DNA of 64,000 nt from Anaerohabitans sp964387285. Its GTDB lineage: Bacteria; Zhuqueibacterota; Zhuqueibacteria; Residuimicrobiales; Residuimicrobiaceae. Positions 1 to 7,394 of the stretch are shown here, piece by piece. The stretch spans positions 1 to 64,000 of the forward strand of contig CAYLWO010000018.1 in the NCBI GenBank assembly GCA_964387285.1. Reading direction: 5' to 3'. The position numbers and the translations under genes are program-made. The notes below the pieces were generated by a model. That model did no database searches and was not told the origin of the DNA. It saw only the letters and a program-made list of their open reading frames with translations. Each line of letters starts with the position of its first letter. Position 1 is the stretch's first letter.

Positions 1-120
1 ACATCGCTCCGCGACGTGAAGAATAAATATCTGTCGCAGAACAAAGAATTTTTTAGGCAGCCGCACTCCAAAACTCTTTTTATGGATCAAGTGATAAGAA
101 AAATCCGGCCGAGGGGGTAG
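1..120 (+). CDS. possible C-terminal end of a gene running in from the left edge
   Basis: Frame 1 is open from the first base to a TAG at 118-120 (39 codons), rich in Lys, Arg and Gln. No domain can be recognised from so short a tail, and an open stretch of this length can arise by chance. It is the only sense-strand candidate left of the TonB receptor gene, which runs the other way. Confidence 0.2.
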   Translation, partial: TSLRDVKNKYLSQNKEFFRQPHSKTLFMDQVIRKIRPRG

Positions 121-134
121 CGGAGGACCCCGCA

Positions 135-226
135 AGGCCGGCGCATAACAGACCAGGAACAGAACGTCCAACAGAACTCTGTGCGCCGGCCTGAGGAGGC
201 CGGAGCGAGGGGGAGACTTCCCCCTC
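135..226. repeat. GC-rich intergenic inverted-repeat element
   Basis: Two palindromes lie side by side. AGGCCGGCGCA at 135-145 pairs with TGCGCCGGCCT at 182-192 (11 bp, 36-nt spacer). GAGGGGGA at 207-214 pairs with TCCCCCTC at 219-226 around a GACT loop. The element sits just downstream of the TonB receptor gene that ends at 243. Read on that gene's strand neither hairpin is followed by a T run, so it is not a standard terminator. A dispersed palindromic repeat is the likelier reading. Confidence 0.55.
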
Positions 227-242
227 CTAAATCTCTTTTTCT

Positions 243-2528
243 TTAAAACTCGTACTCTAATCCGAAAATCGGCAGCAGGCGCCATTGATAGAGCACGTCC
301 TGCTTTTTCTCCTTTTCATTCCAAAAATAGCCAGCCACATTCTTGCGATCGTACACATTCCAGGCGCTCAGATAAAAAATGAGATTGCTGTTTTGAAAAT
401 GAAAGCGGCGATCAAACCGTACATTGAGCGAGTGATACGCCGGATATCGCGATCCATTAATGGCCGATTCATCCAACACGTCGCTTTTCAGTTCGCTGGA
501 TTTGGCCAAATTCAGCGGCGTATAAGGCGTACCGCCGGCATAGACCCAGCGGCTGCTGAATTCCCACCCCGCCGACGGTTTGTAGCCGCCTTCCATGCTG
601 AAAATGATCCGATTGTCAAACACGCGATTGCGCCAGACGCCGTCCAATCCCTGATAACGGGATTTGAAAAAACTAAAGCCGGCCATGCCGTACACTTTGT
701 CAGCCAATTTTTTCTGCAGGGTAATTTCAATCCCTCGCGCCTCAGCTTTTCCCTCGGACACCATGACCTGATGACTGAAAAAGAAACCATAGCTGTAAAA
801 AATTTCGTCCATCATGAACAAACCCGGCTGCGCCGGATCCATGGGAAAATTTTCATAGGTTTTGTTATAAGCTTCAATGGTCAGTTTGGCGTTTTCCGTC
901 AGCAAGCGGGACAGGCCGAGAACGTAATGTACCGATTTTAAATCAGGCAAATTTTTGCTGTTGCGATCCTGCACCAGCAAAGTCATGGGCAAATTCTGAT
1001 AGTAAAGTCCGGCAGCCGCGTTGATGGAGGTCAGTTCCGACAGCTTGTAACTTAGAGAGGCGCGCGGCGCTGCATGGCCTTTTTTATTATGTTGAAACCA
1101 ATCATAGCGAACGCCCGCTGCAGCTGTTAATTTAGATGACGGCTTGAGCGTATAATGGATGAATCCTCCGGTCTTGACCGAGCGAAAGGTTTCGTCCAGA
1201 ATCATTTCATCCTTCTGACCGCCCAGGGAATTGCTGTGTCCGGCGTAATAGTTATCATATTCGCCACTCAACCGCCTGACGTCAAATCCGAAATCGAGAT
1301 TGTTGGCGCTGTTCAAGCGAAACGTGTTGACATTGCGCACCTTGATGATGTCTTCCTGCGAATGGTTTCTGGTCAGCTTGAGGCCGGTGTTGGTTTCGCT
1401 CCAATCCTCCTTATACTTGTCGCTGGTCAGCGAAACCGCCAGATTCGAAAAACCGAGCTTGCCCCAGAGTGTTTGCCAGTTAAAGCCGGTGGTGCGTTCA
1501 TAGATATCCTGACGGCCGTAATAGATCATGTCGTCCTTTTCCGCGGCCTCGCGATCCGGGTTGTTATGATCATCGCCCCATACCGCTACAACCGTTAATT
1601 TGTTATTGCGATTCACGGCATAGACGAGCTTGCCCTGATAATCGCCGTAACGAGGCGTCGCCGTCGTGCCTATCTCAAAACTTTTGGCCACCAGATCGAT
1701 ATAGCTGCGGCGCGCGGAAAACATCCAGGAGCCTTTTTTCCCCAACGGGCCTTCAAACACGCCGCCAAAACCCGCAAAGTTCAAATCCAATTGTCCGTCA
1801 AACTCTTCCCGGTTGCCTTCGCGAAAGCTTAGATCCATGATGGAAGACAGCTTGTCGCCATAAACGCTGGAAAATCCACCGGTGTAAAAATTCACATCCT
1901 TGATAAAATCGACGTTGATCAAAGACAACGGTCCGCCGGACGCGCCCTGAGTGGGGTAATGATTAATGTTGGGAATTTCGATATTATCGATGTAAAAAGC
2001 GTTTTCCATGGGACTGCCGCCGCGCACAATGAGATTGTTGGTCTGATCGTTCACCTTGGCCACGCTGGGCAGAGCGTATAGAATACGACTGACGTCGCCG
2101 CCGGAGCCGGGCGCGCGACGTATCTCTTCAAACGTTCGGTTTACGGCGCTGGTAGGTTGATCGGCTATCCGGCTAAAATAGCCGCCTTTGACCGTTACGC
2201 CGTTCATGGCCACAGCCTTGGGCTGCAACGCTTCATTGACAAACGTGATGCGGCTGGAGCGAACAATAATATCGCTGATCACCAGGGGCTCATAACCGAG
2301 CAGGCTGATGCGTAAACTATATTCGCCTACCGCCATTTTGCTGATTTCATAATGGCCGTTCAGGTCCGTGACCGCGCCGCGTACGGAATTGACCACCAGC
2401 ACATTGGCGCCGATCAATGGTTGTTGGGTTGCTGCATCGACAAGCCGGCCTTGAATAACGCCGAATTTTTGCGTTTCTTGCGCAAAGAGTGTAGAGCATA
2501 CCAACAGGATTCTGAGCAGGAATTTCAT
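243..2528 (-). CDS. TonB-dependent outer-membrane receptor with carboxypeptidase-regulatory-like N-terminus
   Basis: A 761-aa outer-membrane receptor expected to import a TonB-energised ligand that the sequence does not identify. A signal peptide (about residues 1-16, ending LFAQE) is followed by a CarboxypepD_reg-like domain at about 25-110 (GRLVDAATQQPLIGANV). Next come a plug domain at about 120-235 (ILYALPSVAKV, NLIVRGGSPMENAFYIDNIEIPN) and a beta-barrel to the C-terminal aromatic residue (YEF). The start is supported by CGGAG 6 nt before ATG. It lies downstream of, and on the same strand as, an AraC-type regulator with a 217-nt gap that holds a perfect palindrome, so local control by that regulator is plausible. 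The barrel is somewhat short for a SusC-type protein, and no SusD partner is present. Confidence 0.9.
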   Translation of the reverse strand: MKFLLRILLVCSTLFAQETQKFGVIQGRLVDAATQQPLIGANVLVVNSVRGAVTDLNGHYEISKMAVGEYSLRISLLGYEPLVISDIIVRSSRITFVNEALQPKAVAMNGVTVKGGYFSRIADQPTSAVNRTFEEIRRAPGSGGDVSRILYALPSVAKVNDQTNNLIVRGGSPMENAFYIDNIEIPNINHYPTQGASGGPLSLINVDFIKDVNFYTGGFSSVYGDKLSSIMDLSFREGNREEFDGQLDLNFAGFGGVFEGPLGKKGSWMFSARRSYIDLVAKSFEIGTTATPRYGDYQGKLVYAVNRNNKLTVVAVWGDDHNNPDREAAEKDDMIYYGRQDIYERTTGFNWQTLWGKLGFSNLAVSLTSDKYKEDWSETNTGLKLTRNHSQEDIIKVRNVNTFRLNSANNLDFGFDVRRLSGEYDNYYAGHSNSLGGQKDEMILDETFRSVKTGGFIHYTLKPSSKLTAAAGVRYDWFQHNKKGHAAPRASLSYKLSELTSINAAAGLYYQNLPMTLLVQDRNSKNLPDLKSVHYVLGLSRLLTENAKLTIEAYNKTYENFPMDPAQPGLFMMDEIFYSYGFFFSHQVMVSEGKAEARGIEITLQKKLADKVYGMAGFSFFKSRYQGLDGVWRNRVFDNRIIFSMEGGYKPSAGWEFSSRWVYAGGTPYTPLNLAKSSELKSDVLDESAINGSRYPAYHSLNVRFDRRFHFQNSNLIFYLSAWNVYDRKNVAGYFWNEKEKKQDVLYQWRLLPIFGLEYEF

Positions 2529-2576
2529 TTTTTCTCCGATTTGATTTCGTGCCGAATTACGGGTTTAATATACCCA

Positions 2577-2582
2577 ATTATA
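2577..2582 (-). promoter_or_regulatory. candidate -10 box of the TonB receptor gene
   Basis: A TATAAT on the minus strand lies about 50 nt before the receptor ATG. No TTGACA-like box occurs 16-18 nt upstream of it, which would fit an activator-dependent promoter. This is inference from one hexamer only. Confidence 0.3.
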
Positions 2583-2634
2583 CGGTTGAAATCGTCCCTG
2601 CCCATTGGTTGGCACCTGTTTTTTGCGGGAATCA

Positions 2635-2658
2635 GGTTCTATCCAAGGGGATAGAACC
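2635..2658. promoter_or_regulatory. perfect 10-bp inverted repeat between regulator and receptor genes
   Basis: GGTTCTATCC at 2635-2644 and GGATAGAACC at 2649-2658 pair perfectly around a 4-nt AAGG loop. The site is about 107-130 nt upstream of the receptor start and about 90 nt downstream of the AraC-type gene. There is no T run on either side, so an operator or mRNA hairpin is more likely than a terminator. Confidence 0.45.
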
Positions 2659-2745
2659 AAAAGATGTCCGTATTTCAAACAGCCTAGTCTGGAATGCGGA
2701 TTTGAAAGGAAAAAAATCTGCCTTCATCCGCTTCCGCTTTATCGA

Positions 2746-3915
2746 TTAGTTCAATTTCTCGCGATATTCAGAAGGAGTAAGGCCGGTGTGTTTTTTAAAG
2801 ATGGTGTTAAAAGCGGTTTTAGAGTTAAACCCCGCATCAAAAGCGATGGCGAGAATTTTTTCCGATTGTTTTTTTGCATCAGTCAGGTCTTTTTTAACCT
2901 GAGCAATGCGGTACTGATTGATAAAGTCGAAAAAAGTCACCTGCAAACGGGTGTTCAACACCTCGGAGAGATTGTGAGGGGAAATAGAAACCAGTTCAGC
3001 CAGCTGCTGCAAGGTCAGATCGCTGTTTAACCACGGACGTTCCTTTTCCATGACCAACAAAAGGTCATCCAAATACTGTTTGGCTTTTTCATCAGAAAGG
3101 CCCGATTTTTCGTAACGCGGAGTTGCGTTCGATTCAGGTTCTGCCAATGTAAGCTCTTGCGCCACCTGTTCGATCTTTTGCGCTACCCTGGGTTGCAGCA
3201 ACCACTCGGATTTTAATAATCCCCAATAACCCAGCAAGTAGATAAAAACGCCGGAAAAGGCGGAAGAAATTCCGAAACCGTAATTTTCCAGATCAAACGA
3301 AAAAAACACAATTATCTCCAGACAAAACAGCACCCAGGAAGACAGAGCCAACAGGGTAAAATTGCGCAGCCAGAGCAGCCGCATCTCGTCGATGCTGGAA
3401 AGCACGCGCGTCAGTCCCTTGCGATAAATATGCAGTTTGTAGAGATTGATCGACATATAAATAATGCCGGAAAGCATCAGAGCTATATTGAACAAGATAA
3501 AGCGCCAGGCGACCCCGTGAAAAGTCCATTCCTTCAGGTCGATGCTGAGCTGATCAGGAGAGGAAAAAACAAACGGCAGCAGCGTCAACCACCACACCAT
3601 GGTCGGCAAAACATGCACCAGGTGCCTGGGCTTGAAACGTTCGTTTTGCTGCAACACATAACGCGTGTACAAATATTGCAGGGGATTAACCAGAAAGCTG
3701 ATGCCGATAAAAAAGACATTGAACAGCGAAAAACGATAATCAGAGTGCGTCTCGGACCAGTATAAACTGAGCAGAATGATGCCGCATAGCAATACCAGCA
3801 TGGCCAGAAAACGATTGGCGTATAGCCGATAGTATTTTCGCATGATCACGACAGCCAGAAAAAAACCCTGGCCTGCGGCAAATAAAAGAATAATGTTGAC
3901 GATCTGATCCGGCAT
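2746..3915 (-). CDS. AraC-family transcriptional regulator with multi-helix membrane domain
   Basis: About 389 aa. The N-terminal two thirds carry about seven hydrophobic segments (IILLFAAGQGFFLAVVI, FLAMLVLLCGIILLSLYW, FNVFFIGISFLV and others). The last ~100 residues form an AraC helix-turn-helix pair, with LTLQQLAELVSISPHNLSEV and ILAIAFDAGFNSKTAFNTIF followed by the family signature KHTGLTPSEYREKL. Such proteins sense a signal at the inner membrane and act on nearby promoters; the palindrome and TonB receptor gene downstream are the obvious target. I chose the ATG at 3915 (MPDQIVN), directly before the first membrane helix. The open frame extends further, but it would run into the 4019-4047 hairpin, and neither start has a clear Shine-Dalgarno sequence. 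Confidence 0.88.
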   Translation of the reverse strand: MPDQIVNIILLFAAGQGFFLAVVIMRKYYRLYANRFLAMLVLLCGIILLSLYWSETHSDYRFSLFNVFFIGISFLVNPLQYLYTRYVLQQNERFKPRHLVHVLPTMVWWLTLLPFVFSSPDQLSIDLKEWTFHGVAWRFILFNIALMLSGIIYMSINLYKLHIYRKGLTRVLSSIDEMRLLWLRNFTLLALSSWVLFCLEIIVFFSFDLENYGFGISSAFSGVFIYLLGYWGLLKSEWLLQPRVAQKIEQVAQELTLAEPESNATPRYEKSGLSDEKAKQYLDDLLLVMEKERPWLNSDLTLQQLAELVSISPHNLSEVLNTRLQVTFFDFINQYRIAQVKKDLTDAKKQSEKILAIAFDAGFNSKTAFNTIFKKHTGLTPSEYREKLN

Positions 3916-4018
3916 TATGGCAGCTATGGTTAGATGGAGATGTGAGAGCGGATCATCCCCGCCCTTTTTTCGATACATGTCGGACACATCGAGAGACTGT
4001 AGCAAAAGGCAGAACAAC

Positions 4019-4047
4019 CCCGGGGTCACGGTTTTTGTGACCCCGGG
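4019..4047. terminator. 11-bp GC-rich hairpin between pgk and the AraC-type gene
   Basis: CCCGGGGTCAC (4019-4029) pairs perfectly with GTGACCCCGGG (4037-4047) around a 7-nt loop. It lies 108 nt beyond the pgk stop and would act on pgk transcripts, although the following sequence on that strand (GTTGTTCTGC) is only weakly T-rich. It could equally be a dispersed palindrome. Confidence 0.45.
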
Positions 4048-4155
4048 TGTTTCTTAACTCATTGATTATGCGTCGAGAGACCGGGGTCTGGGCTTTTGCG
4101 ACGATCAACAAAGGTGTCCGGTATTTCATTTTAGATATTTAAAAATAGCAAGGAA

Positions 4156-5385
4156 CTATTTCTTATCTGTCAGAGCGGCCACGCCGGGCAGCACTTTGCC
4201 TTCCATCAATTCAAGGCTGGCGCCGCCGCCGGTGGAGACATGGCTCATCTTTTTCGCTACGCCGGCTTTTTTCACCGCGCTGGCGGAATCGCCGCCGCCG
4301 ATAACCGTTACGGCGCCGCTGTTCGCCATCGCCTCGGCAATGGCATAGGTGCCTTTTTCAAAACCGACAACTTCGAACACGCCCATGGGACCGTTCCACA
4401 CGATGGTTTTGGATTTAGCTACTTCGGCTTTGAACAGCTCGATGGATTTCGGACCGATATCCAATCCCATATGGCCGGCCGGAATCGCTTCACCGCCGGT
4501 CACCTGAGAGGTGATTTCCTTGCCGGCAACCGGGAATTCGGCAGCAACGACATGATCCACAGGCAGGAGCAGAGTTACTTTTTTCTCAGCTGCGGTTTTT
4601 AGATATCCTCTGGCCTTTTCAACAAATTCCTCTTCAACGCGTGACGTGCCGACCTCTACGCCCTTGGCTTTCAGAAACGTATAGGCCATGGCGCCGCCGA
4701 TGACCAGGCTGTCCACTTTATTGAGCAGGTTTTCAATAACCAGAATCTTGTCGCTGACCTTGGCGCCGCCCAAAATAGCCAGCAGCGGACGTTGTGGATT
4801 GTCGAAGACCTTGGCAAAGTATTCCAGCTCTTTGCTCATGAGATAGCCGGAAGCGCCCAGGCCCAGTTTTTTCGGCACGCCGGCCATGGAGGCGTGGTTG
4901 CGGTGTGCGGTGCCGAACGCATCATCGACATACACATCAGCCAGCTTGGCCAGTCCGTCGATGAACCATTGTCGTTCTTCGGAGGTCATTTTAACGCCGG
5001 CTTTTTTACCCTCTTCTTCGGGATAAAAACGCAGGTTCTCCAACAAGGTCACGTCGCCGGGTTGCATTTTCGCCACTACGGCTTCGGCTTCAGGTCCAAC
5101 GCAATCCGGAGCAAATGCCACCGGCTTGTCGATAAGTTTTGCCAAAGCGTCGGCAACCGGTTTCAGAGAATATTCCATCTTTTTCTCGCCGTCCGGCCGG
5201 CCGAGATGGGACATGAGAATCGCTTTGCCGCCGGATTCCATGACTTTTTTTATGGAAGGCAGAGCGGCAACTATGCGTTTATCGTCGCTAACGGTCAATT
5301 CAGCGGTCAAAGGCACATTGAAATCTACGCGAATCAGCACGCGTTTAGCCTTGAGATCCAGATCGTCGATGGTCATCTTGTTCAT
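4156..5385 (-). CDS. pgk: phosphoglycerate kinase
   Basis: Converts 1,3-bisphosphoglycerate and ADP to 3-phosphoglycerate and ATP in glycolysis, in the cytoplasm. The 409 aa match the family length. Family landmarks are visible in order: RVDFNVPL near residue 19, the basic HLGRPDG loop near 60, LLENLRFYPEE, HRNHASMAG, GGAKVSDKI, WNGPMGVFE and the nucleotide-binding GGGDSA loop near 365. The start is well placed, with AAGGAG 7 nt before ATG. It stands alone here: no gap or tpi neighbour is present, and the flanking genes are unrelated. This is the best housekeeping marker in the window for placing the organism. Confidence 0.98.
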   Translation of the reverse strand: MNKMTIDDLDLKAKRVLIRVDFNVPLTAELTVSDDKRIVAALPSIKKVMESGGKAILMSHLGRPDGEKKMEYSLKPVADALAKLIDKPVAFAPDCVGPEAEAVVAKMQPGDVTLLENLRFYPEEEGKKAGVKMTSEERQWFIDGLAKLADVYVDDAFGTAHRNHASMAGVPKKLGLGASGYLMSKELEYFAKVFDNPQRPLLAILGGAKVSDKILVIENLLNKVDSLVIGGAMAYTFLKAKGVEVGTSRVEEEFVEKARGYLKTAAEKKVTLLLPVDHVVAAEFPVAGKEITSQVTGGEAIPAGHMGLDIGPKSIELFKAEVAKSKTIVWNGPMGVFEVVGFEKGTYAIAEAMANSGAVTVIGGGDSASAVKKAGVAKKMSHVSTGGGASLELMEGKVLPGVAALTDKK

Positions 5386-5424
5386 GGTGACTCCTTGTTG
5401 GATTTAGATGATATTATGTCGGTT

Positions 5425-5453
5425 GTTATTTGTTTATTTGATTTAAAAGTCAA
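5425..5453 (-). promoter_or_regulatory. candidate pgk promoter
   Basis: Minus-strand TTGACT (5453-5448), a 17-nt spacer and AATAAC (5430-5425). The -35 box is good, while the -10 matches the sigma-70 consensus at only four of six positions. It lies about 40 nt before the pgk start. Confidence 0.35.
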
Positions 5454-5466
5454 CTCCGGTTTACCC

Positions 5467-5502
5467 TGTCATTCCGAACCCGCTTTAGCGGGTGAGGAAT
5501 CT
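5467..5502. repeat. palindromic dispersed repeat (TGTCATTCC...GGAATCT type)
   Basis: ATTCC at 5471-5475 pairs with GGAAT at 5496-5500. ACCCGC at 5478-5483 pairs with GCGGGT at 5488-5493 around a TTTA loop. The two stems are separated by a GA/GA internal mismatch. The TGTCATTCC...GAGGAATCT layout is that of a common intergenic repeat in FCB-type genomes (recollection, not searched). It lies between the pgk promoter region and the tRNA gene. Confidence 0.6.
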
Positions 5503-5637
5503 GCACGCGGATTGTTTTACAACAGTCAACGGTTTATTGACGAGGCGCCGGACTACGAGTCCGAAATCCTTACTTTTTTGATAACCGTGGGATTACAAAT
5601 AAAAGATTAATAAATATAGGATTTTTCACGATAAAAT

Positions 5638-5686
5638 CAAGCAAAATGAAGTTTTGCTTGACTTGCACGGTGAGAATGACTATATT
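5638..5686 (+). promoter_or_regulatory. promoter of the tRNA-Leu gene, with a hairpin over the -35 box
   Basis: TTGACT (5658-5663), a 17-nt spacer and TATATT (5681-5686), followed by the tRNA 16 nt later. This is a near-consensus sigma-70 promoter. A perfect 9-bp inverted repeat (CAAGCAAAA at 5638-5646, TTTTGCTTG at 5652-5660, loop TGAAG) covers the first half of the -35 box and may be a protein-binding site or a chance palindrome. Confidence 0.7.
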
Positions 5687-5702
5687 AATGGCCGGTTTTT
5701 AA

Positions 5703-5789
5703 GCCGGGGTGGTGAAATAGGTAGACGCACTGGACTCAAAATCCAGCGGTAGCAATACCATGCGAGTTCGATTCTCGCCCCCGGCACCA
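5703..5789 (+). tRNA. tRNA-Leu (anticodon CAA)
   Basis: An 87-nt class II tRNA. The acceptor stem GCCGGGG (5703-5709) pairs with CCCCGGC (5779-5785), followed by discriminator A and an encoded CCA end. The anticodon stem is CTGGA/TCCAG with loop CTCAAAA, giving anticodon CAA, which reads UUG. A long variable arm and the T-loop TTCGATTC are present. It is transcribed alone from its own promoter and ends in its own terminator. Confidence 0.97.
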
Positions 5790-5790
5790 A

Positions 5791-5823
5791 AAAAGGACTG
5801 GAGTGAATTTGAGTCCTTTTTTT
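5791..5823 (+). terminator. Rho-independent terminator of tRNA-Leu
   Basis: AAAAGGACT (5791-5799) pairs with AGTCCTTTT (5812-5820), and the T run extends to 5823. It begins two bases after the CCA end. Confidence 0.85.
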
Positions 5824-5903
5824 ATTTCTTGTTCACAAGCTCCTGCTTTTTTCGTGCCCAGGCTCTTGCTTGTCCCATTCCCAAGAGCTTGGGACGAGGG
5901 GGA

Positions 5904-7394
5904 TCAAGGGCCCAAGAACTGCAGAGAATCATTTGTGGTAAATTGCGGAAAACCCGGCACCACCACCGGAAAAGGCGCCTGGGGCTGCATGACGAACATG
6001 TTCACATCGGTCACAGTTATCCTGTCCAACTCCTGGTTGTCAATGCTGATTTTGTCGCCGTATTTCTTTACCAGGTTTTGCACCGCTTCGTTAAAATAGC
6101 GCTGCTTTTGCAAATTGTCCGTGCTGTCGATTTTTCCAGAGGCCAGGGCCTTGGCCATCAGTTCATTGCGGAATCCCAACGCCATATAAGCGTCTTGCCA
6201 CATAGCCACTGCTCTTAACACCTTTTTATCTTTATCGAGCGATCGTCGGTATGCTTCCCTGGCCAAAAAACGATCTCTTATCAAATCCGCTACAGCATAG
6301 GTAAATTGTTGTTGAAAATTTTCAGAAGTGATCTCCTGTGTTCGATAGACCAAAGGATGCGAGAGCAGTTCATTACGAAAATCCTTTACGGTCCAGGTTT
6401 GCGCATCAAGTTTGAAAAACGGGGCATCCAGCAGCGATTCCTGATCAGCCATGGCTTTGACCGCATGCAGTTGTTCTTCGGTCTGTCGAAAAGGTCTGTC
6501 AAAAGGCGACAGCCCCTTTTCCTCTGCCGCCGGTCGGATGGAAAAAAACAGGGCCGCCACTTTGCTAAAAGTCGCTTTATCAAAATTAATCGATTTCCCC
6601 TGCATTGTTTTTTTCGAAAAATCCCGCCACAATCGATCTGCCTGGTTTTGTTTCATCTTTTGCGCTACTTGCTGCCATCTGGTGCGGCTGTCTTCCCAGC
6701 CAATGGCAGGAACATATTTCCAATTTAAAACTTTCATCATCATGTAACTGTTTTCTTCAAGCTGCAGCGGACCGATAAGCGTATCGAGCGGCAATGGTTT
6801 GCTAAACAACGCGGCGTGGATGGCCGGATGCTCCGGATCCCGGTAGCTGACGGTTTGTTTAAAAGGTCCGCCGGTCGATCGGCTCAAATGATCAAACAGG
6901 GCCTCGAGAGAATCCGGGGATATTATGATCGCTTGCGACCGGTGCAGCACCAGATATTCCACCTCATATGTACGACCGGCCAGAGGATAGATTTTTTTTA
7001 TTTCATTGCTGTCCGGATCCGCCTTGTCAAAAGCCACACGATAATATAATTGTTCGCGCATGGCCTGCTCTTTGATGCCTGTAAGCAAAGCTTGAAAGGA
7101 GACATTCCGCGCTAATTTGCTGTCATGGCCGGCTTCCAGGCTGAAAATTTTTTCAATGATCAGATTGTTCAGGCAGGTGTTTTTAAGCGCTTCTGGATTC
7201 TGACCTGGGAAAATCGGCCGCACGGTGAACTCGGTCCGGCGTTTAAACTCGTCGACGGAGATGGTCTTATCACCGATGCTCACCAGAATTTTTTCCTGAT
7301 CCGTCCCCTCCCGCTCATGGACGCACGAGGCGATGCTCAGCAGCAGGAGAGCGACGACGATTAACACCCCCGGCAGATTATTTGATGACCGCAA
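5904..7394 (-). CDS. SurA/PpiC-like peptidyl-prolyl isomerase lipoprotein
   Basis: About 496 aa. A hydrophobic leader ending in lipobox SIASC is followed by VSIGDKTISVDEFKRRTEF, the usual opening of SurA/PpiC-type chaperones. A helical chaperone segment and a divergent parvulin-like stretch (LIGPLQLEENSYMMMKVLNWKY) come next. The likely role is periplasmic folding of outer-membrane or secreted proteins. It has no ATG near the leader: TTG at 7394 is the best compromise (a basic Arg follows), with TTG 7403 or GTG 7367 as alternatives. The start overlaps the end of the upstream surface-protein gene, so translational coupling is likely. It is last in the operon that also makes a PorV-like protein and a TonB receptor. 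The catalytic rotamase activity is uncertain. Confidence 0.75.
   Translation of the reverse strand: MRSSNNLPGVLIVVALLLLSIASCVHEREGTDQEKILVSIGDKTISVDEFKRRTEFTVRPIFPGQNPEALKNTCLNNLIIEKIFSLEAGHDSKLARNVSFQALLTGIKEQAMREQLYYRVAFDKADPDSNEIKKIYPLAGRTYEVEYLVLHRSQAIIISPDSLEALFDHLSRSTGGPFKQTVSYRDPEHPAIHAALFSKPLPLDTLIGPLQLEENSYMMMKVLNWKYVPAIGWEDSRTRWQQVAQKMKQNQADRLWRDFSKKTMQGKSINFDKATFSKVAALFFSIRPAAEEKGLSPFDRPFRQTEEQLHAVKAMADQESLLDAPFFKLDAQTWTVKDFRNELLSHPLVYRTQEITSENFQQQFTYAVADLIRDRFLAREAYRRSLDKDKKVLRAVAMWQDAYMALGFRNELMAKALASGKIDSTDNLQKQRYFNEAVQNLVKKYGDKISIDNQELDRITVTDVNMFVMQPQAPFPVVVPGFPQFTTNDSLQFLGP

Noticed and set aside
4019..4047. The hairpin as part of the AraC-type coding region via the longest open frame
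   Set aside because: The extra N-terminus is not membrane-like or conserved in type, and it would begin within the hairpin; the start at 3915 directly precedes the first helix.
4792..5610. A 272-codon plus-strand frame opposite pgk
   Set aside because: It is antisense to an unmistakable phosphoglycerate kinase and has no own domain; the long frame reflects codon bias of pgk.
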